DNA from: Flavobacterium tegetincola DSM 22377
Lineage (GTDB): Bacteria > Bacteroidota > Bacteroidia > Flavobacteriales > Flavobacteriaceae
Direction of reading: 5' to 3'
Length of the DNA: 57,748 nt
Assembly: GCF_000425485.1 (NCBI RefSeq)
Contig: NZ_KE384388.1
Span: forward strand, 137,182-194,929
Positions 1-8,551 of the stretch are shown here, piece after piece. The notes below the pieces were generated by a model. That model saw nothing but the letters and a program-made list of their open reading frames with translations. It was not told the origin of the DNA and ran no database searches. The translations under genes and the position numbers were made by a program. Each line of letters begins with the position of its first letter. The stretch's first letter is position 1.

Positions 1-29
1 AATTTTTTTTGTTGCAATGCGTGTAAAAT

Positions 30-758
30 CTAATTTCTCCCAATTTCATCTGAATATAAATCAGCGACATTATCGCTTTGCCAAAATTCTTTCGTATCGA
101 TATTTAAGACGGTAATTGGTCCTCTAAATGCAGCACCAGTATCGACATTCCAAATATTAGCTTTCTGAATCGGCACTTCTTCGCAAATTCTAGTAACAGG
201 CGTGTGTCCAATAAAAACTTCTTTGTACAATAAAAATCGAGCGGGATAAAAATGCGAATCTTTTGGAATTCGATCATCAAATGATAAAGCCATTTCCCAT
301 AAAGTTCTGTCCCAATAAAAAGATTTCGGGAAATATTCGTGCAAAACGCCTTTTAAGTTCGTGAATCCCGCATGCACAAAAAGTCGGTTTTGTTTGTCGA
401 GATAGTAGTTCTCTAATGTTTTTAGAAATGCGATGTGTTCCTGCTTTTTTTCCTCACTCAATTTAGCGTAAGCATCAATTGTGGCGCCACCACCGTGAAT
501 TTTCCATAATTCATTATAAGAATTTGTTTCCAGATAACGTTGCAGTAATTCATCGTGATTTCCCCGAAGCAAAATGCAATTGTGTGTTTTTCTCAATTCC
601 ATCAAGAAATCCAGCACTTGTGGCGATTCACTCCAGCCGTCTACATAATCGCCAAGAAATATTAAAGTATCATTCGTAGTTACTTCTGCACGTTTTAAAA
701 CTTGCTTTAATGCTTTTAATCCGCCGTGAATGTCGCCGATGACAAGAGTTCGCTTCAT
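30..758 (-). CDS. Metallophosphoesterase (calcineurin-like, serine/threonine phosphatase type)
   Basis: The 242-residue protein has the ordered metal-binding motifs of the calcineurin-like phosphoesterase fold: GDIHG at residues 8-12, GDYVDG at 36-41 and RGNHDE at 65-70, then later histidines in FVHAGF and IGHTPV. Proteins of this size and motif set are the bacterial PPP-type phosphatases (PrpA/PrpE or ApaH-like), which use two metal ions to hydrolyse phosphoesters in the cytoplasm. There is no signal peptide or membrane segment. The gene is transcribed away from the two-component operon and nothing in the context shows its substrate, which could be a phosphoprotein, a dinucleoside polyphosphate or another small phosphoester. 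The fold assignment is secure; the substrate is unknown. Confidence 0.88.
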   Translation of the reverse strand: MKRTLVIGDIHGGLKALKQVLKRAEVTTNDTLIFLGDYVDGWSESPQVLDFLMELRKTHNCILLRGNHDELLQRYLETNSYNELWKIHGGGATIDAYAKLSEEKKQEHIAFLKTLENYYLDKQNRLFVHAGFTNLKGVLHEYFPKSFYWDRTLWEMALSFDDRIPKDSHFYPARFLLYKEVFIGHTPVTRICEEVPIQKANIWNVDTGAAFRGPITVLNIDTKEFWQSDNVADLYSDEIGRN

Positions 759-872
759 TGCTTTTTTTGTAAAGTTACAAATTTGTAAAAACTTGAAGGA
801 AGCACAAATGTTATTTTTCTCCTTCGCCTTGTTTTTTTAGAAATTGTTTAAATCAATCGTTTTTTATTAACA

Positions 873-922
873 TTTTTTACACTTTTAAGATAAAAAGAGC
901 TTCATACATAACTATTTCTTTG
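873..922 (+). promoter_or_regulatory. Candidate operator and promoter of the two-component operon
   Basis: A 30-base block (873-902) reappears at 4094-4123 with 26 of 30 bases identical. This copy has one good half-site, TTTTACAC (875-882), and after a 5-base spacer a weak partner, AGATAAAA. Exactly 12 bases after the block lies TTTCTTTG (915-922), close to the Bacteroidota -7 consensus TAnnTTTG; the second copy has TATCTTTA at the same spacing. The sites precede the lipoprotein-kinase operon and the small-membrane-protein cluster, so the nearby response regulator is the obvious candidate ligand. That link is inference. Confidence 0.5.
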
Positions 923-987
923 TCTTATGAAATCGTTGAAATAACTAGCAATGATTCAAACACAAATCCACCTTAAAATAGAAAATT

Positions 988-1224
988 ATGAAAGCTATTA
1001 GAAATGTTTCTGCAAAAATTGTACGTATTCAGTTTAAAAAAGCAATCTTTACTCTTGCTGTTATATCCGTACTGACTTTTATGAGTTCATGTACAGCAGA
1101 AGAATTACCTTTAAATGAAGAAGCGGAAATTATAGTACCCGTTGATGGAGTTGAGGCAGATGGTGATGTTGAGAGTGTTCCGCCAATTTTAGGTGGTTCA
1201 ACTTATCAGCCCCCCAAAAAATAA
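988..1224 (+). CDS. Small acidic lipoprotein preceding the histidine kinase
   Basis: The 78-residue product has a basic N-terminus, a hydrophobic stretch and a lipobox-like LTFMSSC with the acylated cysteine at residue 35. The mature part would be about 44 residues, strongly acidic and proline-rich at its end. The n-region (about 18 residues with several lysines and arginines) is long for a lipoprotein signal, so a start further in cannot be excluded. It ends 49 bases before the kinase start and shares its upstream operator. A surface-anchored accessory or ligand-like partner of the sensor kinase is possible. I recognise no family. Confidence 0.6.
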   Translation: MKAIRNVSAKIVRIQFKKAIFTLAVISVLTFMSSCTAEELPLNEEAEIIVPVDGVEADGDVESVPPILGGSTYQPPKK

Positions 1225-1273
1225 TAAAATCTTATTTAAAATTGTATTTTTGAAAAAAAATGATTCAACTTTA

Positions 1274-3310
1274 ATGAAAATTTGCAAGTATATTCTTTTT
1301 TTCAATTTATTCTTTTTGCAAAGTTTAGTAACTACAGCAAATAGTTTTGCGATAAATCAAAATCAAAATATCGATTCTCTTTTGGTTTGGGCATCTAATA
1401 CAAATAAAAATCAAAAAAGCAGACTTGAATACGCAAATTTGGCTTTGAAAAGTATAATCGAAAATAGCGATTATGAAGTAGCTACATCTAACTACGTAAT
1501 GTTAGCAAATGCATTTTTCAATATTGGCGAAAAGGAAAAAAGTTTGTATGTAGCTGATCTACTTTACAGGAAATCTGACGCAAAAAATGATTTAGAAGCA
1601 ACAGCATGGGCAACATACTTAAAAGCAAATTATTATTATACTAAAACGGAGTATGATAGTTCCTATTACTATTATGCAAAGTCTGAAAAAGCAAGTTTTA
1701 CGCTAGAGTATAAGTTTTTATTAGGAGTTATTTTAAATTCAAAAGCTAATATTCTCAATGCAAAAAAAGATTATGTAAATGCTGAAAGTAATTCCATTAG
1801 AGCCTTAAAAATAAGCTTCGCAGAAAGAGATAATTTACTAGCATACAAATGTTATGTTAGTTTGGGAAACTCGCTTTTGGGCTTGAACGATAAAAATAAG
1901 GCGATAATTTATTTTAGCAAGGCGGCAAAAGAAGTTGATTATTTAAAAAGTGATCTGCAGTATTTATTATTAAAAGCGCAAGCTAATAATTATCTTGCAA
2001 GTACATATATAGAAAAAGAAGAATATCAAAATGCTGTAAAGTATGCAACTGAAGCATTAAAACTTAAGAATCTAAAACAGAATAACTTTGAAATTTATTG
2101 CTATTTGAAAAACAACCTGATCTACGCAAACTTCAAATCAAACAAATTAACTTCCGATAATGAATTTTTAAAAATCTTAAAAACAGCAGACAGCATCAAC
2201 AGCATTCCACTCCAAATTTTTACTAAAATGCATTTGGCAGAATACCATTTAAAAAACAAAAATCTTTCGAGGGCTTTACAATACGGTTCAGAAGCTAGAA
2301 GCCAAGCACATCAAACCACTTTTTTTGACGAGGAATTAAAATTACTGTTACTCTTATCGGAAATTGATGTTGCAAATAGCACTTCTTATACGAGAAGGTA
2401 TATTGCGTTAAGCGACAGTTTGCACAATGTAGAACGTGCCAGCCGAAATAAATTTGCCCGAATTGAATTTGAAACCGAAGAAATAACTGCTGCAAAGAAT
2501 ACCGCCGAAGAGAAAAACACTTTTTTAGAAAATAGAATTTGGGTTATTTCTGGGTTTGGTTTTTTAGGATTACTTGTAATAGTGCTTTGGTTTAGGATGA
2601 AATCTCAAAAGTCTAAAACGCGTCAACTGCTATTGGAACAAAAACAGCAGCAAGCCGATGAAGAAATTTACCAATTGATGCTGGACCAACAGCAAAAAAT
2701 CGAGGAAGGTAAAACGATTGAAAAACAACGTATTTCGTTAGATTTACATGACAATGTTATGGGAAAATTGTCGGCTATTCGGATGAACTTGTATCCAATA
2801 ATAATGACTTCAGAACTTGAGAATAAGGATGTTTTTTATGATCAACTGAACGACATTCAACAAGTCGAAAAAGAAATAAGAGGCGTGGCTCATGATTTGA
2901 ATGCCAACTTATTTGCAGAAGATGTTAGTTTTATAGCAGTAGTAAAAGAATTTTTTATAAAAATAAAACAGCATACTGACATCAATTTTGATTTGCAAAT
3001 AGGAGAAACCATTGCTTGGGAATCGATTAGTTCTACGGTAAAAATTAATATCTATCGCATCATTCAAGAAGCCTTGCAAAATATTGAAAAATACGCAGAA
3101 GCGAAAAACGTTTCTGTAACGATGTCGCAAATTGAGAATCAAGTTTATATTGTTATTCTCGATGATGGAATTGGGTTTGATACCAATGCTAAAAAAGAAG
3201 GAATCGGGCTTCAAAACATGAAAACAAGAATGGACGAAATTAATGGCACGTTTGCTATTCAATCTAAACTTGGAGCAGGAACCAAAATAAGTTTGATTAT
3301 TCCCGTGTAA
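1274..3310 (+). CDS. TPR-containing sensor histidine kinase, HisKA_3/NarL class
   Basis: The ATG at 1274 begins a clear signal peptide; an in-frame GTG at 1193 overlaps the previous gene and is unlikely. The 678-residue protein has a periplasmic region of TPR-like helical repeats (about 40-390), one transmembrane helix (about 419-442), a short coiled coil, an H-box with DLHDN and phosphorylatable His492, and a HATPase domain with an N-box near 595 and DDGIGFD near 630. It ends at the IIPV of the ATPase fold. This is the layout of Bacteroidota NarL/UhpB-type sensors. It should phosphorylate the regulator encoded 33 bases downstream. The signal sensed by the TPR region is unknown. Confidence 0.92.
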   Translation: MKICKYILFFNLFFLQSLVTTANSFAINQNQNIDSLLVWASNTNKNQKSRLEYANLALKSIIENSDYEVATSNYVMLANAFFNIGEKEKSLYVADLLYRKSDAKNDLEATAWATYLKANYYYTKTEYDSSYYYYAKSEKASFTLEYKFLLGVILNSKANILNAKKDYVNAESNSIRALKISFAERDNLLAYKCYVSLGNSLLGLNDKNKAIIYFSKAAKEVDYLKSDLQYLLLKAQANNYLASTYIEKEEYQNAVKYATEALKLKNLKQNNFEIYCYLKNNLIYANFKSNKLTSDNEFLKILKTADSINSIPLQIFTKMHLAEYHLKNKNLSRALQYGSEARSQAHQTTFFDEELKLLLLLSEIDVANSTSYTRRYIALSDSLHNVERASRNKFARIEFETEEITAAKNTAEEKNTFLENRIWVISGFGFLGLLVIVLWFRMKSQKSKTRQLLLEQKQQQADEEIYQLMLDQQQKIEEGKTIEKQRISLDLHDNVMGKLSAIRMNLYPIIMTSELENKDVFYDQLNDIQQVEKEIRGVAHDLNANLFAEDVSFIAVVKEFFIKIKQHTDINFDLQIGETIAWESISSTVKINIYRIIQEALQNIEKYAEAKNVSVTMSQIENQVYIVILDDGIGFDTNAKKEGIGLQNMKTRMDEINGTFAIQSKLGAGTKISLIIPV

Positions 3311-3343
3311 ATTAGTATTTTCACAGTCTTAAAATTTATTTTT

Positions 3344-4006
3344 ATGCTGGTGAAAATACTTATGATTGATGATCATCAAATGATGATTGAAGGATATAAA
3401 GCTACGTTATCCATCAATAAAAATAAATACATGATTCAAACTACAGATGTCAATACTTGCGAACAAGCATTTCAGGTTATTACCAATCCAGGAAATGAAG
3501 ATGCTTTTGATATTGTTTTTTTAGACTACAGTTTGCCCGCTTTCCCAGAGCAAAAACTCTTTAATGGTGAAGATATCGCCGTATTGATCAGGAAAAACTG
3601 GCCAATTATTAAAATCATCATGTTAACCGCTCATTTTGACTCCATTAAATTATTTACTATTGTCAAAAAAATTGCTCCAGAAGGATTGCTAGTGAAAAGT
3701 GATTTTCAACCGCCTCAATTACTAGAAGCTTTTGAATCCGTTCTTAACGGCGGGACTTATTACAGTCCAATTGTTCATGAAAAAACAAAAGAGCGTCTTT
3801 TTGAAAAAGGATTATTAGACGACACCGACCGAGAAATTATTAAGTTGATTAATGATGGATTGCAAATTAAATCTATTGCTACTAAAATCAATATTTCTGA
3901 CGACACTGTTAAAAAAAGAAAAAGCAAAATTAAGGATTTGCTTGGTACTGAAAAAGGAAGTGACGAAGCCATCCTTAAAGAGTGTAAATTATTGGGACTT
4001 CTCTAA
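3344..4006 (+). CDS. Response regulator, NarL/FixJ family
   Basis: The 220-residue protein has a receiver domain with the acidic pair D9-D10, phospho-acceptor D61 in VFLDYSLP, and a conserved MLTA switch segment. A C-terminal LuxR-type helix-turn-helix covers about 150-210, with the recognition helix in ISDDTVKKRKSKIK. It lies directly downstream of the kinase in the same direction and is closed by a strong terminator, so it forms one operon with the kinase and the small lipoprotein. The loop after helix 3 is longer than usual. It probably binds the palindrome found upstream of its own operon and of the cluster starting at 4261. Confidence 0.92.
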   Translation: MLVKILMIDDHQMMIEGYKATLSINKNKYMIQTTDVNTCEQAFQVITNPGNEDAFDIVFLDYSLPAFPEQKLFNGEDIAVLIRKNWPIIKIIMLTAHFDSIKLFTIVKKIAPEGLLVKSDFQPPQLLEAFESVLNGGTYYSPIVHEKTKERLFEKGLLDDTDREIIKLINDGLQIKSIATKINISDDTVKKRKSKIKDLLGTEKGSDEAILKECKLLGLL

Positions 4007-4030
4007 ATTAAATGATATAAAGTACTATGA

Positions 4031-4061
4031 AAAACGACAGTTTAAAGCTGTCGTTTTTTTT
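4031..4061 (+). terminator. Intrinsic terminator after the two-component operon
   Basis: A perfect 10-bp inverted repeat, AAAACGACAG / CTGTCGTTTT, with a 7-base loop is followed by a run of T. It lies 25 bases past the response regulator stop codon. Confidence 0.88.
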
Positions 4062-4093
4062 TGAGTAATTTTAAAATAGTTATATTTTTAGCG

Positions 4094-4143
4094 TTTTTTA
4101 CACTTTTAGTGTAAAATGAGCTTAAAAAATCATAATATCTTTA
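4094..4143 (+). promoter_or_regulatory. Perfect palindromic operator and promoter of the small-membrane-protein cluster
   Basis: TTTTACAC (4096-4103), a 5-base spacer and GTGTAAAA (4109-4116) form a perfect palindrome inside a 30-base block shared with 873-902. TATCTTTA (4136-4143) follows after the same 12-base gap and resembles the -7 element TAnnTTTG. The position, overlapping where the -33 element should be, fits an activator site. Binding by the adjacent NarL-type regulator is inferred. Confidence 0.55.
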
Positions 4144-4260
4144 CATCAATAAAATTAGCAACGAATAAAGGATATTATTAAAAGTGCATTGGAGTTAATT
4201 TAACTCGAAAATTAAACTTAAAAAAAATATCACAATTTAAATCATTAAAAACCATAAGCA

Positions 4261-4431
4261 ATGAAATCACTCTTAAATTACAAATGGAAAATACTTTCTA
4301 TAATCGCACTATCAATAGGAGTTTTTGGTCTTTTTATTATGCCTGAAAAGCTTAATCCTCTATCATTTTTATTGTTTATACCTATTTTGGGATTGAGCTT
4401 GAAGCTATTTCGAAAAACCAGTTGTACGTAA
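4261..4431 (+). CDS. Small membrane protein (56 residues)
   Basis: An ATG at 4261 opens a 56-codon frame ending in TAA at 4429-4431. The product has two hydrophobic stretches (about 11-27 and 34-49) separated by PEKLNP and a short basic tail, so it is a probable two-helix membrane protein. It is the first frame after the palindromic operator at 4094 and therefore a likely target of the adjacent two-component system. No family is recognised. Support comes from hydrophobicity pattern and position only. Confidence 0.5.
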   Translation: MKSLLNYKWKILSIIALSIGVFGLFIMPEKLNPLSFLLFIPILGLSLKLFRKTSCT

Positions 4432-4511
4432 AAATTTTAATAATTATGGGAATTCACCTCTTCAATGAGGTTATAAACAATAAAACACTAATCAATTTAC
4501 ACAAATATAAC

Positions 4512-4733
4512 ATGAAAAGCACTTCTATGAAATATGTATTACTAATACTTGTTTTGATTTTAATAACTCTTGGGTTTTTTTCCTTAAAAGTCTATTTCTC
4601 CATTCAAGAAAACAACAATTATTCCGGGGAACATTTAACCAATGATTTATTCAATTCTTTTATTTATGCAATAGGGCCATTTGTTATTTCGGTTATCGCT
4701 TTCCGAAAAAAAATCTTTAGCGATAGTAATTAG
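4512..4733 (+). CDS. Small membrane protein (73 residues)
   Basis: The best start is the ATG at 4512 (MKSTSMKYVLL); the reading frame extends further upstream only through a TTG overlapping the preceding gene. The 73-residue product has a strong transmembrane helix at about 6-26 and a second at about 49-65 ending in basic residues. It resembles its neighbours only in being short and hydrophobic. It lies in the presumed two-component regulon and could be part of an envelope-stress response. No family is recognised. Confidence 0.5.
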   Translation: MKSTSMKYVLLILVLILITLGFFSLKVYFSIQENNNYSGEHLTNDLFNSFIYAIGPFVISVIAFRKKIFSDSN

Positions 4734-4818
4734 AATTTATGTAATCATTTTGATGATTAGAGAACGGAAACGCTCTATTTGAAAGATTGTAGATAAATAA
4801 ATTTTAAATAAAAAACCT

Positions 4819-5130
4819 ATGAAAAAAAAAGTTATAAAAAGCGCAATTATTTATTTTTTAATGGGTGCGGCAGTTAACGGGCGTGTTTATAAATTAATCA
4901 ATTATGAAAAATATTCGGACATTATGAAGCATCTAATTGTAATTGCAATAATGATATTTCTCGCTTTACTTTTTTCTTATATCGGGTACAAATTTCAGCA
5001 GAAGAAAACGAATGATAAAAAAACTAATATCACAAAAACACAAATTAAAAAATTATACCATGACTCAAATAATAGTATATTTCGTGCTTACAGCAATGTC
5101 TTTCATACAAAATGTAATACAGTAATTTAA
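4819..5130 (+). CDS. Small membrane protein with basic tail (103 residues)
   Basis: The 103-residue protein begins MKKKVIKSAIIYFL. It has a hydrophobic segment near 7-18, a strong helix at about 38-57 (IVIAIMIFLALLFSYIGY), and a lysine/threonine-rich hydrophilic tail. It is the third consecutive short membrane-protein frame between the two-component operon and the thioredoxin-like gene. No known family. Coding status is supported by length in AT-rich DNA, a good start context and position, not by recognised homology. Confidence 0.5.
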   Translation: MKKKVIKSAIIYFLMGAAVNGRVYKLINYEKYSDIMKHLIVIAIMIFLALLFSYIGYKFQQKKTNDKKTNITKTQIKKLYHDSNNSIFRAYSNVFHTKCNTVI

Positions 5131-5208
5131 AACAGCGAAAATCTTACGTATTAAATAAGATTATTGTAATTTTTACAAAGTCAATTCATCCTTTAAATCA
5201 AAATTTTT

Positions 5209-6417
5209 ATGCGTAAATTATCATTTTATTTGCTTGCTTTTTTAAGTTTAAGCACCTTTTTAGTTGTAGGTCAAGAAATTAAAACCACAAAAGAAACCAA
5301 GACAAGTATAGGTAAATTAAAAGAAAATAAATTGCAAAAGGACGAGTTCCGAATCAATGCTGAAATTACCGGTTTTGAAAATGAAACTCCCGTTATGATT
5401 TTAGATGCTTCCAATAATGGCATCATCGATTCTACATCAATCATTAACAATAGTTTTATATTTAGTGGTTCTACAACACAGGCACCAAAAAGCTTTATAA
5501 TTTACATTCCGCTAGAAAGTGGCGTTAAATATGCCTATATTTTTATGGCAAATGAAACAGTTACTGTAAAAGCCGACATGGCTGATTTCCCAAATAACTT
5601 AAAGGTTGAAGGATCTGTTCATCACAAGTTAAAACAAGATTACGACAAAAGTTTGGTAAGTTTTGACAAACAAATGAATGCCAAAAATATTGAAATTAAC
5701 GAACTTAAAAAAAATAATAATTGGAACGATAGTTTACAAAAAGCTTACTTTGATGAAGGAGGAATTTTGCATACCATTAGTCAAAACCGAATTCAAGCCG
5801 AAAAATTGTTTGTTAAAAATAACCTTGACACCTATTACGCGTTAGAAGTATTAAAATACAAGAAAAGTGAATACAGCGATAAAGAGCTTAAAAAGCTTTT
5901 TTCAAAATTTGAAAAAAATATTCAAGCTACGGCTAATGGTAAAGCCATTCAAACGTATTTAGATAATCCAGCAATTGAAGTGGGAGATCGCTTTGTTGAT
6001 TTTGAAGCGATAAATAAAGACGGTAAATCTCAAAAGTTTTCAGCATCTTTTGATGGGAAAAAATTTGTTCTTTTGGACTTTTCCACACCTACCTGTCCCA
6101 ATACTCGTGAAGCACTTCCAGCGATTAAGGAATTAGACCAAGAAATGACAAATCAGTTAAATACGGTAACCTTTTACACACAAAATAATCCAGAGCACTT
6201 TACTTATTTAACCACAATGCAAAGCCAATCATGGCAAATGCTATGGACAGAAAAGGGAAATGAAGGATTTCCTTATGTACGTTACCGAGTAAATGCAACC
6301 CCAACTTACTTATTATTCAGTCCTCAAGGTAAATTAATAGAGCGGTGGTCGGGTTATAAAAAAGGGAATTACGACGACACTACGATTAAAATCAAAAATT
6401 TAATGCAGAATAAATAA
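5209..6417 (+). CDS. DUF4369 / thioredoxin-like envelope protein lacking the second active-site cysteine
   Basis: A cleavable signal peptide (about 1-21) is followed by a DUF4369-like beta domain (about 45-135), a helical linker and a C-terminal TlpA/AhpC-type thioredoxin fold (about 255-400). Such proteins normally carry a WCxxC motif in the periplasm. Here the motif is TPTCPNTRE: only Cys296 is present and the resolving cysteine is replaced by threonine. The cis-proline is kept in NATPTYLLF. It may therefore be a one-cysteine isomerase/peroxidase-like protein or a redox-inactive binding protein. It follows the small membrane genes on the same strand and precedes a lipoprotein gene by 39 bases. 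Confidence 0.8.
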   Translation: MRKLSFYLLAFLSLSTFLVVGQEIKTTKETKTSIGKLKENKLQKDEFRINAEITGFENETPVMILDASNNGIIDSTSIINNSFIFSGSTTQAPKSFIIYIPLESGVKYAYIFMANETVTVKADMADFPNNLKVEGSVHHKLKQDYDKSLVSFDKQMNAKNIEINELKKNNNWNDSLQKAYFDEGGILHTISQNRIQAEKLFVKNNLDTYYALEVLKYKKSEYSDKELKKLFSKFEKNIQATANGKAIQTYLDNPAIEVGDRFVDFEAINKDGKSQKFSASFDGKKFVLLDFSTPTCPNTREALPAIKELDQEMTNQLNTVTFYTQNNPEHFTYLTTMQSQSWQMLWTEKGNEGFPYVRYRVNATPTYLLFSPQGKLIERWSGYKKGNYDDTTIKIKNLMQNK

Positions 6418-6456
6418 TTTCTTATTATCAACAAGGTTTTAAATTGATTAAATATC

Positions 6457-7185
6457 ATGAAAAAAATATTTTTATTACTAATTATCGTCAGCTTTTTTGG
6501 CTGCAAATCATCGTTAATGAACTATGCTTTAGAAAAAAAAGGGATGTATGATGACAAGTTAAAAATGCGTGAATTCACGAGAGATAGTGCTAAAATCGTA
6601 TTTTTTGAAATGGCTCATATTGGCACTAGTTTATACTATGAAGATGTTAAATTAAAAATTGATTCATTGGATAAACAAAATTTTTATTTTTATTTGGAAT
6701 TAATCAAAGGAGCTGAAAGCAGTGATTCAATTCGAAGAAAATTTATAAAGATAACAGGCATAGCCTTTCAAAAAGAGGGATACATGGGGTCTTTAGATTC
6801 AATTTTTACATCGAAAGGAATTAAACTAAAAAAGGAGTTAATTAGTCAGCCAAAATATGCTACGCAAGGTTTAACTGATACTAATAGTGCAAATGTTGAT
6901 GGGTCTTTAAATGATATTATTAATTATTATGAAATTAAATATCAACCTATAATTCTCGAAGCGTGTGATTATGAAGTTTCTCTATATGAAGTGCCAAAAT
7001 GTCCCTCAACATTAAAGAAAGAAATCCGTGATGATATTATCTTAAATTTTAGAAACAATCATGTGCTTGAAAATCTTTCAAAAGAAAAAAGACAAAAAAT
7101 AGCAATTATTTATGGCAAAGGACATTTAAAAGGCATCACAGAAGGATTGCTAGAAATGGGATATCAAGAAGTTGTTTCAAAATAA
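6457..7185 (+). CDS. Lipoprotein with weak TraB/GumN-like features
   Basis: The 242-residue protein has a lipobox ending in Cys16 (SFFGC). Two stretches recall the TraB/PrgY/GumN superfamily: an N-terminal FFEMAHIGTSLYYEDV resembling the first GxH-type motif, and a C-terminal AIIYGKGHLKGITEGLLE resembling the family's conserved GxGHxxG segment. Those proteins are thought to be metal-dependent, Tiki-like peptidases. The match is by eye and partial, so the function is tentative. It shares its strand with the thioredoxin-like gene upstream and converges on the next gene. Confidence 0.6.
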   Translation: MKKIFLLLIIVSFFGCKSSLMNYALEKKGMYDDKLKMREFTRDSAKIVFFEMAHIGTSLYYEDVKLKIDSLDKQNFYFYLELIKGAESSDSIRRKFIKITGIAFQKEGYMGSLDSIFTSKGIKLKKELISQPKYATQGLTDTNSANVDGSLNDIINYYEIKYQPIILEACDYEVSLYEVPKCPSTLKKEIRDDIILNFRNNHVLENLSKEKRQKIAIIYGKGHLKGITEGLLEMGYQEVVSK

Positions 7186-7238
7186 GAGGTTTTCTAAAAG
7201 TGCAGTTCGATGAAAAAACGAGATAAATTTGAAGTTTC

Positions 7239-8384
7239 TCACCCCACATCATATTTCATTTTCCTTAAAATCCGCATCACTTCCTTAAAAGCAACGTAAA
7301 CTATTTTATTTTCAGCAGCTTTCAACAATGGTTTTGCTGCAATCAATTGCTCTTTTGCGTCTTCAAATCCGTTTAGGTAACAGATCATTAATGTTGCTGG
7401 AACATTTTCTAAATCCTTTAATTCGCGATGCGATAATGCAAAACCTTTCTGCATTTTGGCAAGCAAAGCCAAATTCGAATTATAAATGTGAAAAAGCATT
7501 TTCTTATTGAATTCTGGTGGTGCAAAAAGCATTTCTCGGTCAATTTTATAATACCCGTTTTCCTGAAATTGTATCGATACGCGTTCCAAAGGATAAAAAC
7601 TGGTTTTGTCATTCAATCCCAAAGAAACATATTCGGTAATCGTAAATTGGTCGTCGTCAAATTCAATTTGAACATCGTCTAAAACGGAGTAAAACAATTT
7701 AATCTGTTCGTTAATCAATTCAATGTCGACACGAGAATAAAAAGTTTGCCCTTTGACTTTCTTCGGAATTCCAGCCCAACAAAGCACAAATAATTCTTTG
7801 AAAACTTTGTACTTCGGGTGCATGTTTTTATGCCGATGGTTCATAAAATCCATGACTCCATCCAAAGTGTCGCCAATGCTATTTCTAGAATTATTTTCAA
7901 TACTTAAAACCGTTGCTTCGTTCTGACTGTTTTTCGTAAATCCAAATTCAGTCGGTTTTGTATTACTTCCAATTCTAATGAAAACCGATTGAGCCGGAAT
8001 TGTATGAATTCCTTTTTTGAAAAAAGAAACTAAAGCATTTGGTTGAATCGTCACCAATCCAATCACTTTGTCTTTCGAAAGATTAGGAAATTGAATGTTT
8101 TCATATTGAATTTTCGGTGGATGTTCTAAAAAAGCATTGACCAAATTCTGAATCCGACTGTCGTCAAAAAAATCATCGCCTACAATCTCATTATCATGGT
8201 CTTCAACTCCCACAACAATGTAAGAATTGTTCGTGGGATTCGAATTCGACAAAGCACAAATGTGTTTCAAAAACTTGGCTTTCCCCTCATGTGTATGCAA
8301 ATTCAACTGTCGTTTTTTGTCATAAAAACTATTCTCGTCATTATGAGCAAGCAAATTTTTAATCAAAAGACGTTTGTTAATCAT
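7239..8384 (-). CDS. AlbA_2 / Schlafen-type putative DNA-binding protein
   Basis: I place the start at 8384 (MINKRLLIKNLL); the frame runs 11 codons further upstream. The 381-residue protein has an N-terminal AlbA_2-like domain (about 10-150): an NDENSFYDKK opening, then the AKFLKHICALSNS helix, the YIVVGVEDHDNEIVG strand pair and FIRIGSNTKP. This is the COG2865 layout, often annotated as ATP-binding or transcriptional regulator. The C-terminal 230 residues match nothing I recognise. It is a single gene, convergent with the lipoprotein upstream. Roles of this family range from regulation to defence, and no partner here points to one. Confidence 0.75.
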   Translation of the reverse strand: MINKRLLIKNLLAHNDENSFYDKKRQLNLHTHEGKAKFLKHICALSNSNPTNNSYIVVGVEDHDNEIVGDDFFDDSRIQNLVNAFLEHPPKIQYENIQFPNLSKDKVIGLVTIQPNALVSFFKKGIHTIPAQSVFIRIGSNTKPTEFGFTKNSQNEATVLSIENNSRNSIGDTLDGVMDFMNHRHKNMHPKYKVFKELFVLCWAGIPKKVKGQTFYSRVDIELINEQIKLFYSVLDDVQIEFDDDQFTITEYVSLGLNDKTSFYPLERVSIQFQENGYYKIDREMLFAPPEFNKKMLFHIYNSNLALLAKMQKGFALSHRELKDLENVPATLMICYLNGFEDAKEQLIAAKPLLKAAENKIVYVAFKEVMRILRKMKYDVG

Positions 8385-8473
8385 TGTTTTGGAGATGGTT
8401 TTACCACAAATTTCCACTAATTAATTTGTGATAATTTGCGTAATTTGTGGTTGAAATTTATTCTTATTTAAGT

Positions 8474-8500
8474 CCTGTAAGGTTTCTAAAACCCTGTAGG
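8474..8500. repeat. CCTGYAAGG interspersed palindrome, copy 1
   Basis: An imperfect palindrome, CCTGTAAGG ... CCCTGTAGG, lies between two minus-strand genes. The same element recurs at 9327-9353 and 10168-10196, each time in an intergenic gap. Confidence 0.75.
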
Positions 8501-8551
8501 ATTGAGATGCTCTAACGATTAAAATCTGTACAATCTATGTAAAATTCATTT

